Source: Magicicada septendecula
Lineage: Eukaryota > Arthropoda > Insecta > Hemiptera > Cicadidae
DNA: 64,000 nt
Reading direction: 5' to 3'
NCBI GenBank assembly: GCA_034769895.1
Contig: CM068367.1
Span: forward strand, 690,670,268-690,734,267
Made by a program: the position numbers and the translations under genes. The notes below the pieces were generated by a model. The model was not told where the DNA came from and did not search any database. It saw only the letters and a program-made list of their open reading frames with translations. The stretch's first letter is position 1; every line of letters starts with the position of its first letter. Shown here piece by piece: positions 1 to 11,418 of the stretch.

Positions 1-106
1 TTGATACAGGAATCTAGGTACAGATAAGGGGTGGATAATACTCTCACTTGTTATAAGAACAAAAAAATTTAATTTGTGCTATTTAAATAATTTTTAAATC
101 GTCACA

Positions 107-600
107 ATATCAAATTGATCTTTGAAAGAAGATAGAGACATCTATGTTAATATTTCAAGCATTGGAAATATCCCCAAGGAAATATAATCATCATAAAATA
201 TTTATTCATTTTGTACAGAAAACCAGGATTTGTAACAATAGTTTCAAAAGTACTTAACCAATCAGAGTTAATTCGGTTGCCATGACTACAGAACGTTATT
301 ATAATTTTGACTGTTATGTAACGAAAAAATTCCATTATTAACTATCCAGAGGTGAAGACGCTAAGTTGATGCAGACCTTGTAAAAGCAAATAACTAAGAA
401 AATCAGAAAGAAATGCAGATACATTGAATACCAGAAGTCCGTAATAGTTCTTGTAACTCAAGAAGAAACAATAACGAAGATTAAAAAAGTTAATAATTAA
501 ATACAAGAAACAGACGCCAAATGATACGGCAACCCTATCTTTGAAATTATATGAATGTATTAACAACAGTGAAGAATCTTTGACGATCCATAATATCAAT
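107..600 (+). repeat. LTR-retroelement leader fragment, copy i
   Basis: This stretch matches 60361-60850 and the split copy at 2033-2220 plus 6498-6790 almost base for base by eye. It holds no convincing ORF. At about 310-318 it reads straight through the site where the Jockey element sits in copy ii, so it is a paralogous empty site. It is joined at about 605-617 to an inverted piece of the same family. The first ~100 bases of the window show nothing I can assign. Confidence 0.75.
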
Positions 601-616
601 ATAATAATATTATATT

Positions 617-1072
617 ATAAAAGTGTAAGAATGTAATGTGTATACTCTCGAAGTCTTACCAAATCTTCGTCGCTCTTACCCTTACCTCACGCAGACTGCA
701 TCCGTTGTGAACGTATGAATAACCAGTACCGAAATCCTTACCTGTCCTTATATAGTATGTTTATTTCCCGAAAGGCGCCAAATTGTTTTCCAGACAACAA
801 TTAAAATGTTCAATATCAGTTTGTCTACTGTACTGTGATGATTAATTCGAATTATTCGCCGACTGGCAGGAACTCGGATTTCGCTTGTCCTGATGACGTG
901 TTGCCAATATAAAATTTGGTCAAAGAATTCTATTCACTGCTACAAAACACAACATACATAATACAATTTAAATAAACACAGGACAGCTAGTAAAGATTCG
1001 TACTTATTTATTTGATTTGATAACTCACTAATTTTTAATAATTGTCGTACAATTGATATTATTATAATAATA
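617..1072 (-). repeat. Inverted LTR-retroelement leader fragment
   Basis: The reverse complement matches 7222-7680 and 61300-61740, including the conserved stretch around the TATATAAGG motif. Copy i therefore consists of two pieces in opposite orientation, a rearrangement or two independent fragments. No coding sequence is supported here. Confidence 0.75.
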
Positions 1073-1586
1073 GTGACCAAGTGTAACAAACCAAAACCAT
1101 AAACAAATGGTGAATAAGAAAATAAGTTAATTGTGTTAGACTGTAAGAAACAGAGTAGGTGTGGGTGTTAGAAATAGTAAAACATATACTATTACTAAAA
1201 GAATATCTATAATATTTATATTTATAGAATAGATGGTGTCGATATAATACTCACCAAAATTGTTATTTTGTTAATTTAAAGAAAGTTACTTTGTTTGTTT
1301 AGTGGTTTAGGAAGTATAAACAAGAAGACATAATTTTATAGTAATATGTTTGTGTTATATGCAAGTAATGAAAGTATAAAGAGATGAGTAGTATGAACAT
1401 TTTAAGTAATGACATACAATATAATAGTTGTATTTAATAAGAAGGAATATGGCTGAACAATATACAGACCATTAAGTTATTTCTATGTTATGAGTAGTGA
1501 GAACATTTTAAGTAATGACATACAATATAATAGTTGTATTTAATCAGAAGGAATATGGCTGAACAATATACAGACCATTAAGTTAT
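1073..1586. repeat. Dispersed repeat B (Penelope-associated flank) with internal duplication
   Basis: The segment matches 32893-33306 closely and precedes the same Penelope tail in both places, so it is probably part of the Penelope 3' region or a shared flank. In this copy a ~100-bp block containing the ACATACAATATAATAG motif occurs twice in direct orientation (about 1384-1585); the other copy has it once. AT-rich, no ORF. Confidence 0.65.
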
Positions 1587-2030
1587 TTTCTTGGATTTCA
1601 TTGTCCATGACGTGTCCGTTACTTAACTAAATATCACTATTACTTTAACGACTCGGAACACTAGGTTTTTTATAAGTAAAAGCAAAAAGTATTACCTTAC
1701 AGCCTTAACCGGTTTTCTCCTTTAAAAGGCTTCATCAGAGGCTGCAACAGGTAGGGCTATCCGTCTTGTTGTGGGTAACGAAATCGAATTTCAAAAGATT
1801 GATCCAGTGTGTGTGGGTGAGATATGTTCGAATAATGCGTGCGATTAGAATTGTGTCTGTTCGTTTAGGATGTCGTTTTTATTTGTTTTTGTGTGTTTGT
1901 ATATTTCCAATTGTTCTAGAGTGTCTAGTTTTCTGCCTTTTGTGTGTACGTGTAGAATGTTCATGTTATTGTCGATGTTTTTATATGTGTGGTTTGCTTC
2001 AATGAGGTGGTTTGCAAAGGTGGATTCAGA
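1587..2030 (-). mobile_element. Penelope-like element, 3' fragment
   Basis: On the minus strand this carries the C-terminal end of a Penelope-like coding region (a degraded version of the segment at 33443-33760, which encodes a GIY-YIG endonuclease tail), followed by the conserved 3' untranslated end with a hammerhead-like motif. It ends abruptly at about 2030, where leader sequence of the LTR element begins. The reading frame is broken, so no protein is expected. Confidence 0.75.
1700..1744 (-). ncRNA. Hammerhead-ribozyme-like motif, copy A
   Basis: Read on the minus strand: stem I arm CAGCCT, core CTGATGA, a CCTTT/AAAGG stem II, GAAA, a short stem III around CCGG, the cleavage triplet TTA, then the stem I partner AGGCTG. 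This is the order of a type I hammerhead ribozyme, and such ribozymes are known from Penelope-like elements. One additional base lies between the core and stem II, so activity is uncertain. This is the only copy with the standard CTGATGA core. Confidence 0.6.
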
Positions 2031-2032
2031 CA

Positions 2033-2220
2033 GAAAGAAGATAGAGACATCTATGTTAATATTTCAAGCATTGGAAATATCCCCAAGGAAATATAATCAT
2101 TATAAAATATTTATTCATTTTGTACAGAAAACCAGGATTTGTAACAATAGTTTCAAAAGTACTTAACCAATCAGAGTTAATTCGGTTGCCATGACTACAG
2201 AACGTTATTATAATTTTGAC
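2033..2220 (+). repeat. LTR-retroelement leader, copy ii (left of Jockey insertion)
   Basis: Matches 60373-60560. The sequence continues at 6498 after the Jockey element, and the intact counterpart at 60373-60580 shows the uninterrupted site. The last eight bases (2213-2220, ATTTTGAC) are the target-site duplication of the Jockey insertion. Confidence 0.8.
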
Positions 2221-2480
2221 AGTTTTTTTTTTTTTTTTTTTCCGGCAGGGCAGGTGAAAATCTCTATAGACACACTGGAGCCCCGTAGCTCCAGGTAGTG
2301 TGGGACTCTAACCCACTAAAACCCACTAAAAACACCTCCCTTTGCAACAACTGAGCGGGCCCAACAAGTTGCTTTTCTTTATTATTACAGTCACGGTTTA
2401 TGGGGTAGAAGCCCACTGGCTGTTCCCCAGATTGAGATTATTGTCTTTCTCTCTTTTAGAGTTTTACAGATTTAAATGCA

Positions 2481-5159
2481 CTAGTGTGTCACCAAATCTT
2501 GGGGCTTCAATCTTTTAAGCCTTCTTAACGTGTGCGGAGCTTCTTCCACCACGCAAAGCATTTCTGGATTTATATGAGTCTGAATTCTCCTGTCATGGTT
2601 AACTGCATATTTTGTTACGATTTCACTGACATATTCTACTTTGAGATCTTTGTGCAGATTGTCATTCCTAATATACCAGGGGGCATCAACGATACTCCTA
2701 AGTACTTTGTTTTGAAAAGTTTGGATCATTTGAATGTTAGATTTCTTGGTGCATCCCCAGAGTTGTACACCATAAGTCCACACTGGTCTCAGCACTTGTT
2801 TATACAACAGCAATTTGTTTTCAACTGTTAGTTGTGAATTCCTACCTAACAGCCAGTACAATTTCCTGAATTTTATGTTGAGTTCCTCTTTCTTTTTTTT
2901 CACATGCTCCTTCCATTTAAGTTTTGCGTCCAGAGTCATACCCAAATACTTAGCAGTGTTAGAGTATGGCACTTCTTGTTCATTAATGTAGATCTTTTGT
3001 ATTTCTATTTTTCTGTTGGTAAAATTGGTGTGTATTGATTTCGTTTCATTAAGTTTGATCCTCCAGCGTCGAGTCCAATCCCATACCTCTGCGATTGAAG
3101 TTTGCAGTTTATTGGCCGCTGTCTCGGCATCATTACCTACCGCCAGAACAGCAGTATCATCCGCAAAAGTCGCAACGGTTGTTTCCTCACTGTTTGGTAA
3201 ATCTCTCGTGTATAACAAATACAAAATTGGACCCAATACGCTCCCTTGGGGAACTCCCGCAGATATTTTCTTTAAAGTTGAATATTCATCCTCATGCTTC
3301 ACCCTAAAGTATCTTTCTGAGATGTAAGACTTTAGTATCAGATAGAATTCCTCTGGGAGATCCCTATGTAACTTGTACTCAAGCCCATGATGCCAGACCT
3401 TATCAAAAGCTTGCGCTACATCCAGGAAGACGGCTGAGCAAATGTTCTTCCCTTCAAGAGCCTTTTCAATAACATGGGTGATTCTTTGTACCTGGTCAAT
3501 AGTGGAATGCTTTTCTCTGAATCCGAATTGATGATCCGGCAACAGGGTTCTTTCCTCTAACAAAGGCTTTAATCTCTTCAAAAACAGTTTTTCAAATAGT
3601 TTTGAGATCACCGGTAGCAGGGAGATTGGCCTGTAGGACTTTTTATCTGTTGGTGCTTTGTCAGGTTTTAGAATCATGATAACCTCAGCCACCTTCCACA
3701 GACTAGGCACATACTTCAGCCTGAAGGCAGCGTTGATCAAATGGAGTAGTTTTCTCATGGCTTTTCCAGGCAGTTCCTTTAGTATTTGGCCTGTTATCAG
3801 GTCAAAATCCGGGGCTTTTTTGCGCTTAGATTGCTCTTAATTTCTTCCCTCAATTCCTGTAGCGTTACTTTCTGTATGTTTTCCTATCTACTTTCGGCTC
3901 AAAGTTAGTGTTTTCCTCTGCTGTTTGTCTAGGTAACGGCTGGAAGATTCCCTCAAGGTGTCTGGCAAAGAGAACGGCTTTCTCCGCCGTACTTTTCGCC
4001 CATGTCCCGTCTTCCCGGCTGATGGGCGACTGATGGGTTTTCGGCCTTTTCAGTCCTTTAGTACTCTTCCAAAGTGAATAGTCTGTATCCTTCTGAGCTG
4101 TTAGCTTGCTTAAATATTTTCCAATACCCTCATTTTTAACCTTTTTTATCAGTTCCTTCAGCTCATTACAGAGCAAGTTCAAGGCTCTTTTATTTTCTGG
4201 TGTGCGAACTCGCTGCCAGGTTTTCCTGGCCTTCCTCTTTTTCCTGACAAGTTCATTCACCTCTGGAGGAGGGCAGATTATTCTCTGTTTCAGTTTTCTG
4301 TTGATCTGGGGAGTGCTTTCCCATGCTGCTTTCTGAATATTAGTATTAAATCTCTCGACTTCTTCATCTAACTGGTAAATATCATTCAAAGGGACATGAA
4401 GGTCTATGCTTTCATCCAGTAGTTGCCTGAATAGGGTCCAATTCGTCTTGTTACTCGAAAGCTGGCACGGGTATGACCGAGAAAAACCTCATCATTTATT
4501 GTCATGACAACCGGTGAGTGGTCCGATGAGAGATCCTCACAGTTTTTAACATCTATGTACCTGCTGGATAATCCTTTAACAACGTAAAAGTCAATCAAAT
4601 CAGGTAATTTGTTGCCATCTGCAGGCCAATAAGTTGGGGTAGCGCTTGAGTGAAAATCAAGTTTTACTTCAATCCCAGCTTTGTATAGTTCCCTGCCTTT
4701 GGTGGTCGATAACCTAGAACCCCAAAAGGTGTTTTTGGCGTTAAAATCACCTCCAACAATGAAGTGATTCCCCAGCATCTTGAATAACTTAACATAATCT
4801 TCTTTTTTCAGATTTTGCCTTGGTGGGCAGTATATTGCAGAAATTTTAAAGTTTCCTTTACCAAGCAGCTGCACTTTGACAGTTGCCACTTGAAACGAGT
4901 CCTCCTCTATTTTCAGGTCTTCATTATATTTGATAGTGCTTTTCAGCAACAAGGCCGTGCCTCCTCTGGCTCTATCCGCTGGATGAGCCGCATGATAGCA
5001 GCTATATCCTCTTATATTAACAATCGCATTTCTGGTAAGGTGGCTTTCCGAGATTAGGCAGATGTCAATGCTTTCCATATTTAGAAACAATTCAAGCTCC
5101 GTTATCCGTTGCAGAAGTCCATTAGCATTCCACGTTGCAATTCTTACTGTGTTATACAT
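2481..5159 (-). pseudogene. Jockey ORF2 endonuclease-reverse transcriptase, frameshifted
   Basis: Translation from 5159 downward gives an apurinic-type endonuclease (start IATWNANGL, GGDFNAKNTFWGS, then SSDHSPVV near 4520), the domain that nicks the target DNA. A second frame (4389-3865) carries the linker and a third (3758-2481) the reverse transcriptase, with [19 protein letters not shown] and the catalytic FADD motif near 3165, followed by the Jockey C-terminal region. Two frameshifts, near 4430 and 3850-3760, split what should be one protein. It starts at ATG 5159, eight bases inside the end of ORF1, an arrangement suited to reinitiation. The three blocks are colinear, so decay followed insertion. 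Confidence 0.92.
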
Positions 5160-6489
5160 GTTTTTGGCTTAGAGGGGCAGCAGTTACTTGTGCGCCCACC
5201 TGCGCAATTTTTTTCGACAATTTGTTGTTTATTTGCTGTTGCTCAGCGAGTTTGTCAAGAATTTTGTTAGTAGAATCTTTTTGTTTTTCCATCGCCTTAT
5301 TCAGGACGTCAAGTCTTTCAATGACCTCACTAAGCACTTGATCCATTTTCCCAGCGTTTCCTGCGGTCTTGAGTTGTTGTTGTTTCACTGCTCTTGCATA
5401 GCTGTTCGTCCCTGTATCCCTACCTCTCGCTGCTAGAGGAGCTTGTTTGCCCTTCGAAGTCACAGTAGGTAGATATAACGGGATTTTTTCCCCGGAAGCC
5501 ATATTCCCGACACCACTAGTCTTTTGCTTATTGTTTTGGCGTCTTTGATTCTTCATTTGCTGTAGTTGCTTGGCCACCTCACATCCTCTGTAGCTGGCAG
5601 GATGTTGCTCCCGACAGTTAACACAAGTGGGCGGCGTGTTATGATTTATCGTGCAATCGCTAGTATAATGTTTGCCTAGGCATTTTACACACCTAGGCTC
5701 CCGATGGCAAAATTTCTGCGTATGGTTGAAACCTTGGCATTTTTTACATTGTGGTATAAGGCCCGAGTTTTTCCGAAGCGGTTCGATTTTAACCCTCATG
5801 TTGAGAATTGATCTTATGTTATATATATTATCTACATTTTCCTCATGATCGAACGTGAGCATGAACAGAGGAAGCCTTACCCTACTAATCTCCTCCTTCC
5901 CCTGTTCATCCTTTTTCCTTTCTTTTTTAATGATGTTCACAGCATCAATTATTTTGAATCCCCTCTGCTGGAGATCAACCTTGATCTCCTGGTTTTCGCA
6001 CGTTGGGTGGAGACCTCTAGCCATAACCTTAGTGGGCCTACGGCTTTTGTCCTCGTACGTATACCACTGCTTATTTTCATCACTCAGTTTTTTTGCCAAA
6101 GCTCTATATGCGTCCGAGTTCAATGTTAGGATTTTCCATATATTGTTATTCATCGCCACAATTTTGTATTCCTTGTCTGCAACTGATGCCATCAGTGATT
6201 TAATATCTGCATATTTGGTTATCCCAACTACATGGATTGGTGGAGGAGGTGTAGTTTTTTTCCCTTTTCCACACTTATCTAGTCCTAACCTTCCTTGAGT
6301 TACCTCATCCTTATTAGGGTTGCCCTTATTAGCAGCAGTCCCTTCCCTATTAAGGTTGAGGAAGTTTCCTGCTTCTGCCTCTGGAGAGGATTCAGTTTTT
6401 CGCTTTCTTCTGCGTTTCTTGGTTTGCTTGACTAACCAGTCAGTTACTCTTTCTAGTTCTTCTTTGTCTGTATGATAACTAACTGGAGT
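5152..6489 (-). pseudogene. Jockey ORF1 Gag-like protein, N-terminally truncated
   Basis: The frame is open from 6489 to the stop at 5152 (about 445 codons). The first internal ATG is at 6192, but conserved sequence such as PPPPIHVVGITKY lies upstream of it, so the original start was lost by 5' truncation. Residues encoded around 5550-5760 carry three CCHC-type knuckles (CKKCQGFNHTQKFC, CVKCLGKHYTSDC, CVNCREQHPASYRGC), which bind the element RNA. The N-terminal part is basic (KKRRRKRK). The C-terminal part is glutamine- and lysine-rich with likely coiled coil. Jockey ORF1 proteins act with ORF2 in ribonucleoprotein particles. Confidence 0.88.
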
Positions 6490-7766
6490 ATTTTGACCGT
6501 TATGTAACGAAAAAATTCCATTATTAACTATCCAGAGGTGAAGACGCTAAGTTGATGCGGACCTTGTAAAAGCAAATAACTAAGAAAATCAGAAAGAAAT
6601 GCAGATACATTGAATACCAGAAGTCCGTAATAGTTCTTCTAACTCAAGAAGAAACAATAACGAAGATTAAAAAAGTTAATAATAAAATAAAAAATTAAAT
6701 ACAAGAAACAGACGCCAAAGGAGACGGCAACCCTATCTTTGAAATTATATGAATGTATTAACAGTGAAGAATCTTTGACGATCCATAATACTAACAACAT
6801 GGTTGTGTTAAGTATGATTTAAATTATAATTAAATAAAAACTAAAACTGATTAACTTTTGTCACAGTATATAACTCTCACTCTGAACTTTGAACACCAAT
6901 TTCTTTCAAAGATTAATGAATCATATTTATTCACACATTAAGTAACTGTAAAATAACCTATGTTTGAAACCGATAATACTGACACACACTTTTAACACAA
7001 CAGAGTTGAATTTAATGTAAACCTCTTTAGTATCTAAGTACCACAATTGTAAGGTGGTGTACTTTATTTAAACATCTTGTTTTAAACCTATTCGTAATCA
7101 AAAGAACTCATTGGCAATTTAACTTGTATAAATAAGTAAACACGACAGCCATTGCATCGTCAATCTAACACTGTGCTGCCACCCTGCTCTCTGCTGAGCG
7201 AAAACTAATTTATTGCTGAGGCTAAACGTTATTATAATAATATCAATTGTACGACAATTATTAAAAATTAGTGAGTTATCAAATCAAATAAATAAGTACG
7301 AATCTTTACTAGCTGTCCTGTGTTTATTTAAATTGTATTATGTATGTTGTGTTCTGTAGCAGTGAATAGAATTCTTTGACCAAATTTTATATTGGCAACA
7401 CGTCATCAAGACAAGCAAAATCTGAGTTCCCGCCAGTCGGCGAGTAATTCGAATTAATCATCACAGTACAGTAGACAAACTGATATTGAACATTTTAATT
7501 GTTTTCTGGAAAACAATTTGGCGCTTTTCGGGAAATAAACATACTATATAAGGAAAGGTAAGGATTTCGGTACTGGTTATTCGTACGTTCACAACGGATG
7601 CAGTCTGCGTGAGGTACGGGTAAGAGCGACGAAGATTTGGTAAGGCTTCGAGAGTATACACATTACACTGTTACACTTTTACAGTGAACGATCGAGTCTT
7701 CTTACAGAATTGACGCATCCAATGTGTGGCAAAATAACACGGGAGATAAAGGTATTCTTACAGAAT

Positions 7767-7784
7767 TGGCGACCAACTAGTGAG
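7767..7784 (+). promoter_or_regulatory. Possible tRNA primer-binding site
   Basis: TGGCGACCAACTAGTGAG follows a CTTACAGAAT sequence that could be the LTR end. Retroelement primer sites commonly start TGG because tRNAs end in CCA. The same site is at about 61836 in copy iii. The tRNA is not identified. Confidence 0.4.
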
Positions 7785-7838
7785 GCTAGAAGTAAAGGAA
7801 GTACGACGTTCTAGCGGCGATTACGAAAGGATAACAAG

Positions 7839-9189
7839 ATGCATAAGAGGGCGTCATCACTCAAACAGATGAAGGAGGCCGAAAAAGAAATCAGAGTGGA
7901 ATAAAAGGAAGTAACATCGGTTGAGGACGTGGAAACGGTAGTAAGGGAGGAAGCCAGAGGAGGAATGGATTTACAACAACTATGGGAATTGATTAAAGAA
8001 GACTCTAGGAAGCAGAACGAAGAAATGAAGGAAGATTTAAAACAAATAACGAAAAAATTAGACAGGAATGATGAGAGTCTTAAACAAATTAATGAAAAAT
8101 TCGACAGGAATGATGAGAGCCTGAAACAAATGAAGGAAGAAACCAATGAAAATTTTAAGAAACAGGAGGAAAAAATAAATGAAAAATTAGACAGAAATAG
8201 CGAAGAAGTGAAGAAAAATCAAGAAATATTAGAAGGAAAGAGTGAGGAGTTAAAGAGACAGATCAAGGAGGATCTAGAGACACTAAACAACAAGATAGAA
8301 AATAATAATGAAACCCTCCAACAACAATTGAAGGAAATTAATGAGAAGACTAAGGAACAAATGAAGCAACAAGTGATACACCAATTAATGGAGTACCGTG
8401 AAGAAATCAAGCAGATAAAAATGAAGAGGAATGGGAAGAAACAAATACGAAGCAGATAATGAAACACTAGATAATGGTTTCAAGAAATTGAATGAAACAC
8501 TAGACAGCACTTCTGAAGGTATCGAAGAAACGTTGAATAAGAACAGGGAACCGGTGAATCAGAAAATAAAAGAGAAGGAGGAGGAAATAGAGAATAAAGA
8601 AGACTCAAGTGTATTGTTTTCTGAAAAAAAAAATAACAAAAACAAAGAGAAAATTAAACCAATAGAAACCAACCGTAGAGGAATACAGAAGAACCAAATA
8701 ATTAAGAAGATTAAGAAAACAAAAAATATAGAAAAAATATGTAAAAAGAAACTAATGAATACAAGAGAAGAATTGGAGATGATGAAGAATGGACTAATTG
8801 ACGTGTTTAATTTACCAATTATCGACCAAAGCAAATTAATGGATTATAAAGATTGTAGGAGAACTATAAAAGAAATCATAGAAAGGACTCACAACAAAAC
8901 AGTGTATAACAAATTAAGAAGGTCTCTAAAACACTTGAATACACCAGAATTGGATATGCAAAATAAACCAATATCAGTGAGAACATCAATGATGGAGATA
9001 CGATTAACTTCATTGAGTAATAAACAACATAATCAAGTGATTGAGGTAGACATTGATACTAAGGAACATATGATATTAGAAGAATGGCTGTACCAGGTAG
9101 AAGAGACCTATTTCACAAGGACGGAAATAGTTCTACACACAAGAGTGATCCTAACGACAAGTGCAGAGGAAATAATGGACCATGGGTAA
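7839..9189 (+). pseudogene. Coiled-coil Gag-like ORF of the LTR element, interrupted
   Basis: The frame opens at ATG 7839, meets TAA at codon 22 (7902-7904), and continues in the same frame to 8459; the next in-frame ATG is at 7965. A second frame (8431-9189) continues the same repetitive coiled coil, so a frameshift lies near 8431-8459. The protein is very rich in K, E, N and Q with repeats such as LDRNDESLKQ and NETLD. The last ~130 residues look globular and include the segment HLNTPELDMQNKPISVR. The TAA also occurs in copy iii. Gag is inferred from position after the primer site and from coiled-coil content, not from a recognised domain. Confidence 0.5.
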
Positions 9190-9285
9190 ACTAGTTACCA
9201 CACACCGAGAAATGGGACTGATTTTCGAATTACCGACCATGCCAACCAATGGAAAAGAAAAGAGAAAATAAGTATTACAAAATTC

Positions 9286-9622
9286 AAAAATATGTAAGAT
9301 CAACTTACACCATTATTTAGAAAATATATGAGATAAAATAAACAAATCAATGATAAATAATAATAAAGAAAAGATATGTAAAATGTATTACAAAATTCAA
9401 AAATATGTAAGATCAACTTACGCCATTATCTAGAAAATATATGAGAAAAAAATAAACTAACGAAATGATAATAAAGAAAATATGTAAGATCAACTTACAC
9501 TATTATTTAGAGAATATCTGAGATAAAATAAACGAATCAATGATGTATGATAATACAGAAAAATATGTAAGATCAACTTCCACTACTATTTAGAAGAATA
9601 TGTGAGATAAAATAAACAAACC
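9286..9622. repeat. Tandem ~95-bp repeat, about 3.5-4 units
   Basis: Four imperfect direct units share ATATGTAAGATCAACTT, then ATTATTTAGA, then GAGATAAAATAAAC. They lie just after the gag-like ORF and look like 3' untranslated tandem repeats of that element. No coding potential. Confidence 0.7.
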
Positions 9623-10207
9623 AAATTATCAAGAATGAGGTAAATAAAATAAATATTCTAAGAGGTATAATAAAAAATGAGATGAATCAAGGAGGAATTA
9701 AAAAGAATAAAAAAGTTATTTGTATCAATAAATGTCAACGCTTCAAGTATTATCAAATGATATCAACAGAGAGAAGTGAGAAATAAATATGACCCGAACT
9801 GAGCAATAATGAAATAAAAAATAAAAGATTCCCAACAAATATTATTATTATTAGTCACAAGATGACTATTGAAGATTCATTTATTAAGGTTGACTGTTGA
9901 ATAGGTCCAGCAATCATTTAACTGAGCAGGGATGATGTTCCCCTGACCTCAGAAAAAGTGTAGTTTTGAACGACGGAGTTAGGTAGGCCAATAGAGCCCA
10001 TCCAAATCGATTTCAGCTATAAAATAGGGATAGTTAGGGAAAATAAGATTTATGGGGAATAATTTATAATAAAAAATCAATAAGCCAGATCGTAGTATGA
10101 GAAAATAATGAAGAAAAGATTCAGAATTAAAGGAAGTAAAGATACAGAATTGAACATGAAAATGAACAAGAAGCAGTAGAATTTAAGAAGTAGACGATAC
10201 AATACAA
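9623..10207. other. AT-rich non-coding stretch
   Basis: No ORF, RNA gene or recognisable element is seen. The last four bases (10204-10207, ACAA) are the left target-site duplication of the LTR array. Confidence 0.6.
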
Positions 10208-11418
10208 TGTTATAATCTATAATAACAATTTAAAATTTATTAAATACAAAATTACATAATTTCCACCTACCTCCACGATCTCTTCTATCAGGGTCCAGGA
10301 TCCAATCACAAGTACGTTAGATACAAGCATGTGTTAAGGTTATCGAAATAACTGATTCGACACATTGTTATGAAGAGAAATTACTATTTTTAATTAATCA
10401 GAATCATTTTAAAATTTTGTTCAAAACTTTGCTCAGTGGTTTACAGATTAAGTTACACGTTTCTTTTTTCTGTTGGCATCTTCTACATACTAACTTACTC
10501 TAATATCTTACCTTACTGATCACTATATAAAACAGATATACAGACAGAGCCCAGCCTGCAATTTTTCACTCTCACACATACATGAAATTTATTTTTAACA
10601 ACCCCAAAACATTTTTAATACCCCATAACATTTTATAATAAAGCCCCAGCCCTTAATGAAAAACCGCCGGCAACGTGGTTCGCGCGCGCACTCATCTTCT
10701 TGTAATTTCTTGTTTTTACTGTCCGAAAGTTATACAATTACATTCTTTACTTTTTTTCTCGACCGCGGTCACATAAATTTTTCTCTCATTCCACTTTTTA
10801 CTGTTAAAATATAAAGTTTTGTGACGAGCCTAACTTGGCTCGTTCCGGCGCCGGAGCGATCAGTTAACCAACTGGGGGAGAAAACGTAGCAGGTGTTGCT
10901 AACGTGATCTCATACTTGTAAGGAAATCACTGACTTGGGCTTCGTCGCAGGAGTTTCGTCCCATGCCATGCATGTAGTTGTCGGAGTGACGACAGCATAC
11001 GATCTCCGTGAGGCACTGGCCGACGTCACAAAAGAGGCCGGACTTAGACTTTACTTCCTCCAGCTTAAACGCACATTGCTGAATCAAATTCGCCCAAGCC
11101 ATTTTGCTTTAAACCAACTCGGCGTCCCAACAGAGCGCGTACTTGTATTGCGCGTGAGTGCGTGGTCACACTTATGCAAAGTTCTGAGAAATTGAGGGTG
11201 GTTCAAATTCCTTGCCTGGTTACACAACAGCAACTGCGTCTCACTGCTTTGTTCTCAACACTGTACTACTTGCCACGTGGTCTGTTATAATGGAAATAGC
11301 GTTGTCGGAAAATAAAACTTTCACGATATTTTTATAAAATCCCGCAAAAATGAAATAAATAAAATACAAATGCCCCATACCCGCAATAAATGAAATTACC
11401 CAATTTAGACACGTTACA
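10208..11418 (-). repeat. LTR1 (3'-most LTR of the array)
   Basis: A 1211-bp LTR with TG...CA ends on the minus strand. It has private differences from LTR2-5, for example three additional bases near 10225 and CTTTTTTTCTCGACC. It shares the variant AACTTGGCTCG only with LTR5. A minus-strand AATAAA lies near the left end, suitable for 3' processing. Confidence 0.93.

Larger units (their letters stand above)
2221..6489 (-). mobile_element. Jockey-clade non-LTR retrotransposon, 5'-truncated
   Basis: This 4.27-kb insertion has a poly(A) tail, seen as the T run just after 2221 on the plus strand, and an 8-bp duplication ATTTTGAC at 2213-2220 and 6490-6497. Copies at 310 and 60560 show the empty site. 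ORF1 (zinc-knuckle nucleic-acid binding) and ORF2 (endonuclease plus reverse transcriptase) lie in order on the minus strand and overlap by 8 bp. ORF1 is open from the very first base without a start codon, so the copy is 5'-truncated inside ORF1. Frameshifts in ORF2 make it inactive. Confidence 0.93.
6498..9189 (+). mobile_element. LTR-retroelement copy ii: leader and gag-like region
   Basis: Sequence from 6498 to about 8034 recurs at 60567-62102. It contains a TATATAAGG motif (7545-7553), a possible primer-binding site starting TGGCGACC at 7767, and then a gag-like ORF. The order long leader, TGGCGACC site, coiled-coil ORF suits a Ty3/gypsy-type 5' end. No matching 3' LTR or pol gene is visible, so the LTR boundaries cannot be fixed. 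Confidence 0.6.

Noticed and set aside
10935..11195. 86-codon ORF conserved in all LTRs, and its antisense 67-codon ORF
   Set aside because: It lies inside the LTR and is conserved only because the LTR copies are recent; LTR3 deletes part of it.
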